From Hydractinia symbiolongicarpus (taxonomy: Eukaryota; Cnidaria; Hydrozoa; Anthoathecata; Hydractiniidae): a stretch of DNA of 64,000 bases. A program made the position numbers and the translations under genes. Of the stretch, positions 51,757 to 64,000 are shown one piece after another; the stretch's first letter is position 1; each line of letters opens with the position of its first letter. Below the pieces are notes generated by a model. It was not told the origin of the DNA, ran no database searches, and saw only the letters and a program-made list of their open reading frames with translations. The DNA is taken from contig NC_079885.1 of assembly GCF_029227915.1 (NCBI RefSeq), positions 28,461,001 through 28,525,000 on the forward strand. Direction: 5' to 3'.

Positions 51757-51790
51757 CTTAGAATGGCCATCTTAGAATAAGCTTGCTATC
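48911..51790 (-). mobile_element. CR1/L2-like LINE, 5'-complete and 3'-truncated
   Basis: Reverse-strand non-LTR retrotransposon between satellite blocks. The 5' end (51790-51757) carries two copies of GCCATCTTAGAAT and then the ORF start. The 3' end lacks the last part of the reverse transcriptase ORF, the 3' UTR and any poly-A or simple-repeat tail: it stops inside coding sequence at about 48912. No target duplication is found. About 73 bp of satellite expected between the two flanks is missing, so either a target deletion or a later rearrangement removed the 3' part. This differs from the usual 5' truncation of LINEs. Confidence 0.85.
51752..51778 (-). promoter_or_regulatory. Tandem AAGATGGC motifs at the LINE 5' end (YY1-like)
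   Basis: GCCATCTTAGAAT occurs twice (51752-51764 and 51766-51778). On the element strand each gives CTAAGATGGC, and the downstream one continues as AAGATGGCGG, the consensus core of a YY1 site, overlapping the ORF start. The upstream copy contains an ATG 14 nt away and out of frame. Human L1 has a similar YY1 site at its 5' end that sets transcription start; a like role is inferred here. Confidence 0.45.
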
Positions 51791-54700
51791 ATTTTAAAAT
51801 TTAGATAAATAAGTCTTTTCTACGGTGGGACCAATCCTAGCCGTTAGCGCGCGCTGAAGAAAGAGAGACAGTTTAAAAACTACATTTCATTGACTTTCTA
51901 ACGGTATCATTCCGTTTCAATTACAACGGTTGCGTCACATATTCGTACGAACATGTATTTAGCGATATTTTTCTGATTTTACTAGGTTGCATCGCTTTTA
52001 ACCGTGAAAGGATTGACTTTGGGACTTAATTGAACTGATTTTGGACTTTGACCTCAAAAATGTGATAAATGAGACCATTGGACCCAAGGAATAGCATTTT
52101 TCTTAATTTGACATGATTGCTGGAATTTACCGATTTCGCTGGGCGCTGTGGTAGCGTTTTTTTTAAAAGTTTAGATAAATAAGTCATTTTGTACTGTGGG
52201 ACCAAACCTAGGCGTGAGCGCGCGTTGAAGAAATAGAAACACTTTCAAAAACTACATTTCATTGACTTTCTAACGGTGTCTATCCGTTTGAGTTACAACA
52301 GTTGCGTCACATGTTCGTACTAACATGTATTTAGTGATTTGTTTCCGATATTACTAAGTTGTATCGCTTTTAACAGTGAAACGATTGACTGTGGGACTTA
52401 ATTAAAGTGATTCTGGACTGTGACCTTATAAATGTGATAAATGAGTCGATTGAACTCCAAGGAATAACATTCTTCTTAATTTGACATGATTGCCGGAACT
52501 CAGCGATTACACTGGGCGTTGAGGTAGCACTTCATTTAAAAATTTAGATAAATAAGTCATTTCTTACTGTGGGATCAATCCTAGCCGTTATCGCGCACTA
52601 AAGAAATAGAGACAGTTTTAAAAACTACATTTCAATGACTTTCTAACGGTATCAATCCGCTTGAGTTACAACGGTTGCGTCACGTATTTGTACCAACATG
52701 TATTTAGTGATTTTTTTCCGATATTACTAAGTTGTACTGCTTTTGACAGTGAAACGATTGACTGTGGGACTTAGTTGAAGTGATTCTGTACTGTGACCTT
52801 ATGAATGTGATAAGTGAGACAATTGGACCCAAGAAATAACATTCTTCTTACCTTGATATGATTGCTGGAATTTACCGATTTCACTGGGCGCTGTGGTAGC
52901 GCTTCATTTTAAAATTTAGATAAATAAGTCTTTTCTACGGTGGGACCAATCCTAGCCGTTAGCGCGCGCTGAAGAAAGAGAAACAGTTTTAAAAACTAAA
53001 TTTCATTGACTCTCTAACGGTATGAGTCCGTTTCAATTACAACGGTTGCGTCACATATTCGTACCAACATGTATTTAGCTATATTTTTCTGATTTTACTA
53101 GGTTGAATCGTTTTTAACAGTGAAAAGATTGACTGTGGGACTTATTAGAACTGATTTTGGACTTTGACCTCAAAAATGTGATAAATGAGACAATTGAACC
53201 CAAGAAATAACATTCTTCTTAATTTGACATGATTTCGTAAATTCAGCGATTACACTCGGCCCTATGGTAGCGCTTCACTTAAAACTTTTTATAAAAAAAG
53301 TCATTTCTTTTACTGTGGGACCAATCCTAGCCGTTATCGCGCGCTCAAGAAAGAGAAACAGTTTTAAAAACTACATTTCAATGACTTTCTAACGGTATAA
53401 ATCCGTTTGAGTTACAACGGTTGCGTCACATATTCGTACCAACATGTATTTAGCGATAGTATTCGGGTATTACTAGGATGCTTCGCTTTTAACAGTGAAA
53501 CGATGGACTGTGGGACTTAATTGAACTTATTTTCGACTGTGACCTTATAAATTTGATAAGTGAGACAATTGGACCCAAGAAATAACATTCTTCTTACCTT
53601 GACATGATTGCTTGAAATTACCGATTTCACTGAGCGCTGTGGTAGCGCTTCATTTAAAAATTTAGATAAATAAGTCTTTTCTACGGTGGGACCAATCCTA
53701 GCCGTTAGCGCGCGCTGAAGAAAGGGAGACAGTTTTAAAAACTACATTTCATTGACTTTCTAACGGTATCATTCCGTTTCAATTACAACGGTTGCGTCAC
53801 ATATTCGTACGAACATGTATTTAGCGATATTTTTCTGATTTTGCTAGGTTGCATCGCTATTAACAGTGAAAGGATTGACTTTGGGACTTAATTGAACTGA
53901 TTTTGGACTTTGACCTCAAAAATGTAATACATGACACCATTGGACCCAAGAAATAACATTCTTCTTAATTTGACATGATTGCCGGAACTCAGCGATTACA
54001 CTGGGCGTTGAGGTAGCACTTCATTTAAAAATTTAGATAAGTAAGTCATTTCTTACTGTGGGACCAATCCTAGCCGTTATCGCGCACTAAAGAAATAGAG
54101 ACAGTTTTAAAAACTACATTTCAATGACTTTCTAACGGTATCATTCCGCTTGAGTTACAACGGTTGCGTCACGTATTTGTACCAACATGTATTTAGTGAT
54201 TTTTTTCCGATATTACTAAGTTGCACTGCTTTTGACAGTGAAACGATTGACTGTGGGACTTAGTTGAAGTGATTCTGTACTGTGACCTTATGAATGTGAT
54301 AAGTGAGACAATTGGACCCAAGAAATAACATTCTTCTTACCTTGACATGATTGCTGGAATTTACCGATTTCACTGGGCGCTGTGGTAGCGCTTCATTTTA
54401 AAATTTAGATAAATAAGTCTTTTCTACGGTGGGACCAATCCTAGCCGTTAGCGCGCGCTGAAGAAAGAGAAACAGTTTTAAAAACTAAATTTCATTGACT
54501 CTCTAACGGTATGAGTCCGTTTCAATTACAACGGTTGCGTCACATATTCGTACCAACATGTATTTAGCTATATTTTTCTGATTTTACTAGGTTGAATCGT
54601 TTTTAACAGTGAAAAGATTGATTGTGGGACTTATTAGAACTGATTTTGGACTTTGACCTCAAAAATGTGATAAATGAGACAATTGAACCCAAGAAATAAC

Positions 54701-57700
54701 ATTCTTCTTAATTTGACATGATTTCGTGAATTCAGCGATTACACTCGGCCCTATGGTAGCGCTTCACTTAAAACTTTTTATAAAAAAGTCATTTCTTTTA
54801 CTGTGGGACCAATCCTAGCCGTTATCGCGCGCTCAAGAAAGAGAAACAGTTTTAAAAACTTCATTTCAATGACTTTCTAACGGTATAAATCCGTTTGAGT
54901 TACAACGGTTGCGTCACATATTCGTACCAACATGTATTTAGCGATAGTATTGGGGTATTACTAGGATGCATCGCTTTTAACAGTGAAACGATGGACTGTC
55001 GGACTTAATTGAACTTATTTTGGACTGTGACCTTATAAATTTGATAAGTGAGACAATTGGACCCAAGAAATAACATTCTTCTTACCTTGACATGATTGCT
55101 TGAATTTACCGATTTCACTGAGCGCTGTGGTAGCGCTTCATTTAAAAATTTAGATAAATAAGTCTTTTCTACGGTGGGACCAATCCTAGCCGTTAGCGCG
55201 CGCTGAAGAAAGGGAGAAAGTTTTAAAAACTACATTTCATTGACTTTCTAACGGTATCATTTCGTTTCAATTACAACGGTTGCGTCACATATTCGTACGA
55301 ACATGTATTTAGCGATATTTTTCTGATTTTACTAGGTTGCATCCCTTTTAACAGTGAAAGGATTGACTTTGGGACTTAATTGAACTGATTTTGGACTTTG
55401 ACCTCAAAAATTTGATACATGTTACCATTGGACCCAAGAAATAACATTTTTCTTAATTTGACATGATTTCGTGAATTCAGCGATTACACTCGGCCCTATG
55501 GTAGCGCTTCACTTAAAACTTTATATAAAATAAGTCATTTTTTTTACTGTGGGACCAATCCTAGCCGTTATCGCGCGCTGAAGAAAGAGAGACAGTTTTA
55601 AAAACTACATTTCCATGACTTTCTCACGGCATAAATCCGTTTGAGTTACAACGGTTGCGTCACATATTCGTACCAACATGTATTTAGCGATAGTATTCGG
55701 GTATTACTAGGATGCATCGCTTTTAACAGTGAAACGATGGACTGTGGGACTTAATTGAAATTATTTTGGACTGTGACCTTATAATTTTGATAAGTGAGAC
55801 AATTGGACCCAAGAAATAACATTCTTCTTACCTTGACATGATTGCTTGAATTTACCAATTTTACTGAGCGCTGTGGTAGCGCTTCATTTAAAAATTTAGA
55901 TAAATAAGTCTTTTCTACGGTGGGACCAATCCTAGCCGTTAGCGCGCGCTGAAGAAAGGGAGACAGTTTTAAAAACTACATTTCATTGACTTTCTAACGG
56001 TATCATTCCGTTTCAATTACAACGGTTGCGTCACATATTCGTACGAACATGTATTTAGCGATATTTTTCTGATTTTGCTAGGTTGCATCGCTTTTAACAG
56101 TGAAAGGATTGACTTTGGGACTTAATTGAACTGATTTTGGACTTTGACCTCAAAAATGTAATACATGAGACCATTGGACCCAAGAAATAACATTCTTCTT
56201 AATTTGACATGATTTCGTGAATTCAGCGATTACACTCGGCCCTATGGTAGCGCTTCACTTAAAACTTTATATAAAATAAGTCATTTTTTTTACTGTGGGA
56301 CCAATCCTAGCCGTTATCGCGCGCTGAAGAAAGAGAGACAGTTTTAAAAACTACATTTCAATGACTTTCTCACGGTATAAATCCGTTTGAGTTACAACGG
56401 TTGCGTCACATATTCGTACCAACATGTATTTAGCGATAGTATTCGGGTATTACTAGGATGCATCGCTTTTAACAGTGAAACGATGGACTGTGGGACTTAA
56501 TTGAACTTATTTTGGACTGTGACCTTATAAATGTGATAAGTGAGACAATTGGACCCAAGAAATAACATTCTTCTTACCTTGACATGATTGCTGGAATTTA
56601 CCGATTTCACTGGGCGCTGTGGTAGCGTTTTTTTTAAAAGTTTAGATAAATAAATCATTTTGTACTGTGGGACCAAACCTAGGCGTGAGCGCGCGTTGAA
56701 GAAATAGAAACACTTTCAAAAACTACATTTCATTGACTTTCTAACGGTGTCAATCCGTTTGAGTTACAACAGTTGCGTCACAAGTTCGTACCAACATGTA
56801 TTTAGCGATAGTATTCGGGTATTACTAGGATGCATCGCTTTTAACAGTGAAACGATGGACTGTGGGACTTAATTGAACTTATTTTGGACTGTGACCTTAT
56901 AAATTTGATAAGTGAGACAATTGGACCCAAGAAATAACATTCTTCTTACCTTGACATGATTGCTTGAATTTACCGATTTCACTGAGCGCTGTGGTAGCGC
57001 TTCATTTAAAAATTTAGATAAATAAGTCTTTTCTACGGTGGGACCAATCCTAGCCGTTAGCGCGCGCTGAAGAAAGGGAGACAGTTTTAAAAACTACATT
57101 TCATTGACTTTCTAACGGTATCATCCCGTTTCAATTACAACGGTTGCGTCACATATTCGTACGAACATGTACTTAGCGATATTTTTCTGATTTTACTAGA
57201 ATGCATCGCTTTTAACAGTGAAAGGATTGACTTTGGGACTTAATTGAACTGATTTTGGACTTTGACCTCAAAAATGTGATACATGAGACCATTGGACCCA
57301 AGAAATAACATTCTTCTTAATTTGACATGATTTCGTGAATTCAGCGATTACACTCGGCCCTATGGTAGCGCTTCACTTAAAGCTTTATATAAAATAAGTC
57401 ATTTTTTTTACTGTGGGACCAATCCTAGCCGTTATCGCGCGCTGAAGAAAGAGAGACAGTTTTAAAAACTACATTTCCATGACTTTCTCACGGCATAAAT
57501 CCGTTTGAGTTACAACGGTTGCGTCACATATTCGTACCAACATGTATTTAGCGATAGTATTCGGGTATTACTAGGATGCATCGCTTTTAACAGTGAAACG
57601 ATGGACTGTGGGACTTAATTGAACTTATTTTGGACTGTGACCTTATAAATGTGATAAGTGAGACAATTGGACCCAAGAAATAACATTCTTCTTACCTTGA

Positions 57701-60700
57701 CATGATTGCTGGAATTTACCGATTTCACTGGGCGCTGTGGTAGCGCTTCATTTTAAAATTTAGATAAATAAGTCTTTTCTACGGTGGGACCAATCCTAGC
57801 CGTTAGCGCGCGCTGAAGAAAGAGAGACAGTTTAAAAACTACATTTCATTGACTTTCTCACGGTATCATTCCGTTTCAATTACAACGGTTGCGTCACATA
57901 TTCGTACGAACATGTATTTAGATATATTTTTCTGATTTTACTAGGTTGCATCGCTTTTAACAGTGAAAGGATTGACTTTGGGACTTAATTGAACTGATTT
58001 TGGACTTTGACCTCAAAAATGTGATAAATGAGACCATTGGACCCAAGGAATAGCATTTTTCTTAATTTGACATGATTGCTGGAATTTACCGATTTCGCTG
58101 GGCGCTGTTGTAGCGTTTTTTTTAAAAGTTTAGATAAATAAGTCATTTTGTACTGTGGGACCAAACCTAGGCGTGAGCGCGCGTTGAAGAAATAGAAACA
58201 CTTTCAAAAACTACATTTCATTGACTTTCTAACGGTGTCAATCCGTTTGAGTTACAACAGTTGCGTCACATGTTCGTACCAACATGTATTTAGTGATTTG
58301 TTTCCGATATTACTAAGTTGTATCGCTTTTAACAGTGAAACGACTGACTGTGGGACTTAATTGAAGTGATTCTGGACTGTGACCTTATAAATGCGATAAA
58401 TGAGTCGATTGAACTCCAAGGAATAACATTCTTCTTAACTTGACATGATTGCCGGAACTCAGCGATTACACTGGGCGTTGAGGTAGCACTTCATTTAAAA
58501 ATTTAGATAAATAAGTCATTTCTTACTGTGGGACCAATCCTAGCCGTTATCGCGCACTAAAGAAATAGAGAGAGTTTTAAAAACTACATTTCAATGACTT
58601 TCTAACGGTATCAATCCGCTTGAGTTACAATGGTTGCGTCACGTGTTTGTACCAACATGTATTTAGTAATTTTTTTCCGATATTACTAAGTTGTACTGCT
58701 TTTGACAGTGAAACGATTGACTGTGGGACTTAGTTGAAGTGATTCTGTACTGTGACCTTATGAATGTGATAAATGAGCCAATTGGACTCCAAGGAATAAC
58801 ATTCTTCTTAATTTGACATGATTGCTGAAATTCAGCTATTACACTCGGCCCTATAGTAGCGCTTCACTTAAAAATTTTTATAAAATAAGTCCTTTTTTAC
58901 TGTGGGACCAGTCCTAGCCGTTATCGCGGGCTGAAGAAATTGACACAGTTTCAAAAACTACATTTAATTGACTTTCTAACGGTGTCAATCCGCTTAACTT
59001 ACAACGGTTGCGTCACTATTCGTACCAACATGTATTTAGTGATTCTTTTCCGATATTACTAAGTTGTACTGCTTTTGACAGTGAAACGATTGACTGTGGG
59101 TCTTAGTTGAAGTGAATTTGTACTGTGACCTTATGAATGTGATAAATGAGCCAATTGGACTCCAAGGAATAACATTCTTCTTAATTTGACATGATTGCTG
59201 GATTTCAGCTATTACACTCGGCCCTATAGCAGCGCTTCACTTAAAAATTTTTATAAAATAAGTCCTTTTTTACTGTGGGACCAGTCCTAGCCGTTATCGC
59301 GGGCTGAAGAAATTGACACAGTTTCAAAAACTACATTTAATTGACTTTCTAACGGTGTCAATCCGCTTAACTTACAACGGTTGCGTCACTATTCGTACCA
59401 ACATGTATTTAGTGATTCTTTTCCGATATTACTAAGTTGTATTGCTTTTGACAGTGAAACGATTGACTGGGGGTCTTAGTTGAAGTGATTCTGTACTGTG
59501 ACCTTATAAATGTAATAAATGAGCCAATTGGACTTCAAGGAATAACATTCTTCTTAATTTGACATGATTGCTGGAATTCAGCGATTTCACTGGGCGCTGT
59601 GGGAGCGTTTTATAAATAAGTTTAGATAAATAAGTCATTTTGTACTGTGGGACCAATCCCAGCCGTTAGCGCGCGTTGAACAAATAGAGACAGTTTCAAA
59701 TACTACATTTCATTGACTTTCTAACAGTATCATTCCGTTTCAACTACAACGGTTGCGTCACATATTCGTACCAACATGTACTTTATGATTTTTTTCCGAT
59801 ATTACTAAGTTTTATCGCTTTTAACAGTGAAAGGATTGACTGTGGGACTTAATTGAACTGATCTTGGACTGTGACCTTAAAAATTTGATAAGTGAAACAA
59901 TTGGACTGCAAGAAATAACATTCTTCTTAATTTGACATGATTTCGTGAATTCAGCGATTACACTCGGCCCTATGGTAGCGCTTCACTTAAAACTTTATAT
60001 AAAATAAGTCATTTTTTTACTGTGGGACCAATCCTAGCCGTTATCGCGCGCTGAAGAAAGAGAAACAGTTTTAAAAATTAAATTTCATTGACTCTCTAAC
60101 GGTATCAGTCCGTTTCAATTACAACGGTTGCGTCACATATTCGTACCAACATGGATTTAGCGATATTTTTCTGATTTTACTAGGTTGAATCGTTTTTAAC
60201 AGTGAAAAGATTGACTGTGGGACTTATTAGAACTGATTTTGAACTTTGACCTCAAAAATGTGATAAATGAGACAATTGAACCCAAGAAAAAACATTCTTC
60301 TTAATTTGACATGATTTCGTGAATTCAGCGATTACACTCGGCCCTATGGTAGCGCTTCACTTAAAACTTTATATAAAATAAGTCATTTTTTTTACTGTGG
60401 CACCAATCCTAGCCGTTATTCCGCGCTGAAGAAAGAGAGACAGTTTTAAAAACTACATTTCAATGACTTTCTAACGGTATAAATCCGTTTGAGTTACAAC
60501 GGTTGCGTCACATATTCGTACCAACATGTATTTAGCGATAGTATTCGGGTATTACTAGGATGAATCGCTTTTAACAGTGAAACGATGGACTGTGGGACTT
60601 AATTGAACTTATTTTGGACTGTGACCTTATAAATGTGATAAGTGAGACAATTGGACCCAAGAAATAACATTCTTCTTACCTTGACATGATTGCTGGAATT

Positions 60701-63700
60701 TACTGATTTCACTGGGCGCTGTGGTAGCGCTTCATTTAAAAACTTATATAAAATAAGTCATTTTTTTACTGTGGGACCAATCCTAGCCGTTAGCGCGCGC
60801 TGAAGAAAGAGACACAGTTTTAAATACTACATTTCATTGACTTTCTAACGGTATCAGTCCGTTCTAACTACAACGGTTGCGTAACATATTCGTACCAACA
60901 AGTACTTAATGATTTTTTTCCGATAATACTAGGTTGCATTGCCTTTAACAGCGAAAGGATTGACTGTGGGACTAAATTGAACTGATTTTGGACTTTGACC
61001 TCATAAATGTGTTAAATGAGACAACTGGACCCAAGGAATAACATTCTTCTTAATTTGACATGATTGCTGCAATTTACCGATTCGCTGGGCGCTGTGGTAG
61101 CGTTTTATTTAAAAGGTTAGATAAATAAGTCATTTTCTATTGTGGGACCAAACCTAGGCGTGAGCGCGCGTTGAAGAAATAGAAACACTTTCACAAACTA
61201 CATTTCATTGACTTTCTAACGGTGTCAATCCGTTTGAGTTACAACAGTTGCGTCACATGTTCGTACCAACATGTATTTAGTGATTTGTTTCCGATATTAC
61301 TAAGTTGTATCGCTTTTAACAGTGAAACGATTGACTGTGGGACTTAATTGAAGTGATTCTGGATTGCGACCTTATAAATGTGATAAATGAGCCAATTGAA
61401 CTCCAAGGAATAACATTCTTCTTAGTTTGACATGATTGCCGGAACTCAGCGATTACACTGGGCGTTGTGGTAGCACTTCATTTAAAAATTTAGATAAATA
61501 AGTCATTTCTTACTGTGGGACCAATCCTAGCCGTTATCGCGCGCTAAAGAAATAGAGACAGTTTTAAAAACTACATTTCAATGACTTTCTAACGGTATCA
61601 ATCCGCTTGAGTTACAACGGTTGCGTCACATATTCGTACCAACATGTATTTAGTGATTTTTTTCCGATATTACTAAGTTGTATAGCTTTTAACAGTGAAA
61701 CGATTGACTCTGGGACTTAATTGAAGTAACTTTGGACTGTGACCTTATAAATGTGATAAGTAAGCGAAATGGACACCAAGAAATAACATTCTTCTTAATT
61801 TGACATGATTGCCGGAACTCAGCGATTACACTGGTCGCTGTTTGGAGCGCTTCATTTAAAAATTTAGATAAATAAGTCTTTTTTTACTGTGGGACCAATC
61901 TTGGCCGGTAGCGCTTTGAAGAAATAGAAGCTGTTTCAAAAACTACATTTCAATGACTTTCTAATGGCATCAGTCCGTTTGAGTTACAACAGTTGCGTCA
62001 CATATTCGTACCAACATGTATTAAGTGATATTTTTCTGGTAATACTAGGTTGTATCGCTTTTAACAGTGAAACGATTGACTGTGGGACTTAATTGAACTG
62101 ATTTCGGACTGTGACCTTATAAATGTGATAAGTGAGACAATTGCACCCAAGAAATAACATTCTTCTTAATTTGACATGATTGCTGGAATTTATCGATTTC
62201 ACTGGGCGCTGTGGTAGTACTTCATTTTAAAGTTTAGATAAATAAGTCATTTCTTACTGTGGAACCAATCCTGGCCGTTAGCGCGCGTTGAAGAAATAGA
62301 GGCAGTTTCAAAAACTACATTTCAATGACTTTCTAACGGTATCAGTCCGTTTGAGTTACAACGGTTGCGTTACATATTCGTACCAACATGTATTAAGTGA
62401 TATTTTTCTGGTAATACTAGGCTGCATCGCTTTTAACAGTGAAACGATTGACTGTGGGACTTAATTGAACTGATTTTGGACTGTGACTTTATAAATGTGA
62501 TAAGTGAGACAATTGGACCCAACAAATAACATTCTTCTTAATTTGACATGATTGCTGGAATTTATCGATTTCACTGGGCGCTGTGGTAGCGCTTTATATA
62601 AAAGTTTAGATGAATAAGTCATTTTGTACTGTGGGACCAATCCTAGCTGTTAGCACGCGCTGAAGAAATAGAAACATTTTCAAAAACTACATTTCATTGA
62701 CTTTCTAACGGTGTCAATCCGCTTAAGTTACATCGGTTGCGTCACGTATTCGTACCAACAAGTACTTAGTGATTTTTTCCCGATATTACTAAGTTGTATT
62801 GCTTTTGACAGTGAAACGATTGACTGTGGGACTTAATTGAACTGATATTGGACTTTGACCTCATAAATGAGATAAATGAGACAATTGGACCCAAGGAATA
62901 ACATTCTTCTTAATTTGACATGATTGCTGCAATTCAGCGATTACACTCGGCCCAATGTTAGCGCTTCACTTAAAAATTTAGATAAAATAAGTCATTTTTT
63001 ACTGTGGGACCAATCCTAGCTGTTTGCGCGCGCTGAAGAAATAGAGACAGTTTCAAATACTACATTTCATTGACTTTCTAAAGGTATCAGTCCGTTTGAA
63101 CTACAACGGTTACGTCACATATTCGTACCAACATGTATTTAGTGATTTTTTTCCGATATTACTAAGTTGTATTGCTTTTGACAGTGAAACGATTGCCTGT
63201 GGGACTTAACTGAAGTGATACTGGACTGTGACCTTATTAATGTGATAGATGAGCCAATTGGATTCCAAGGAATAACATTCTTCTTAATTTGACATGATTT
63301 CTGGAATTCAGCGATTACACTCGGCCCTATGGTAGCGCTTCACTTAAAAATTTATATAAAATAAGTCATTTTTTTACTGTGGGACCAATCCTAGCCGTTA
63401 TCGCGCGCTGAAGAAATAGAAACAGTTTTAAAAATTACATTTCAATGACTTTCTAGCGGTATAAATCCGTTTGAGTTACAACGGTTGCGTCACATATTTG
63501 TACCAACATGTATTTAGCGATAGTATTCGGATATTACTAGGATGCATCGCTTTTAACAGTGAAACGATGGACTGTGGGACTTAATTAAACTTCTTTTAGA
63601 TTGTGACCTTATAAATGTGATAAGTGAGACAATTGGATCCAGGAAATAATATTCTTCTTACCTTGACATGATTGCTGGAATTTACCGATTTTACCGGGCG

Positions 63701-64000
63701 CTGTGGTAGCGCTTCATTTTAAAATTTTCATAAAATAAGTCCTTTTTTACTGTGAGACCAATCCTAGCCGTTAGCGCGCGTTGAAGAAATAGAGGCAGTT
63801 TCAAAAACTACATTTCAATGACTTTCTAACGGTATCAGTCCGTTTGAGTTACAACGGTTGCGTCACATATTCGTACCAACATGTATTAAGTGATATTTTT
63901 CTGGTAATACTAGGCTGCATCGCTTTTAACAGTGAAACGATTGACTGTGGGACTTTATTGAACTGATTTTGGACTGTGACTTTATAAATGTGATAAGTGA
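51791..64000 (-). repeat. Satellite array, reversed orientation (segment 3)
   Basis: About 33 reversed monomers running off the window. Internal higher-order structure includes a four-monomer period (offset 1489, for example 52921 to 54410) and repeats of a subtype with TTTTCTACGGTGGG and AGCGCTTCACTTAAAAC. No gene, transposon or RNA was seen. The satellite starts again after the LINE at CATTTTAAAATTTAG. Confidence 0.97.

Overview
The window is animal nuclear DNA: AT-rich, with short GT-AG introns, Metazoa-type retroelements and about 51 kb of one tandem satellite. No bacterial or organellar features are visible. The transposon families present (a RAG1 N-terminus-bearing DNA transposon, a Penelope-like element and a CR1/L2-like LINE) suit an aquatic invertebrate such as a cnidarian or mollusc. 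The species cannot be fixed from the sequence.

Layout. (1) 1-28178: uninterrupted satellite, unit about 372 bp, forward orientation, with several nested higher-order periods (about 1118, 2232 and 2980 bp). (2) At 28178/28180 the array flips to the opposite strand and stays reversed to the end of the window (28180-30613, 40452-48910, 51791-64000). (3) 30614-40451: a 9.8-kb DNA transposon inserted in the reversed satellite. It has terminal inverted repeats starting CACGTTCGTTT and a TAAT target duplication that reads directly off the satellite empty site. Its intron-containing gene encodes a complete RAG1-type N-terminal region (Cys/His-rich region, RING, zinc finger) joined to a transposase core that is not the canonical RAG1/Transib core. 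This is the architecture of N-RAG-TP (reported from Aplysia); the 4-bp duplication and CAC ends fit the Chapaev/CMC group. (4) Nested inside it at 32619-37500 is a reverse-strand Penelope-like retroelement with two near-identical 568-bp pseudo-LTRs, a YIDD reverse transcriptase, a GIY-YIG endonuclease and a candidate hammerhead ribozyme. Long (TA)n tracts flank it, one lying inside a perfect 244-bp palindrome. (5) 48911-51790: a reverse-strand CR1/L2-like LINE with endonuclease and reverse transcriptase. It is intact at the 5' end but cut at the 3' end, so that its reading frame runs into satellite.

There is no evidence of an ordinary host gene. Every coding region belongs to a mobile element, and the rest is satellite. 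The transposase gene is broken by a frameshift, by the Penelope insertion with apparent loss of coding sequence, and by a missing splice donor. The Penelope gene has one in-frame TGA and one frameshift. The most notable item is the RAG1-related transposon, particularly its terminal repeats, whose two conserved blocks are separated by 18 bp at one end and 7 bp at the other. That 11-bp difference parallels the 12/23 spacer difference of V(D)J recombination signals.
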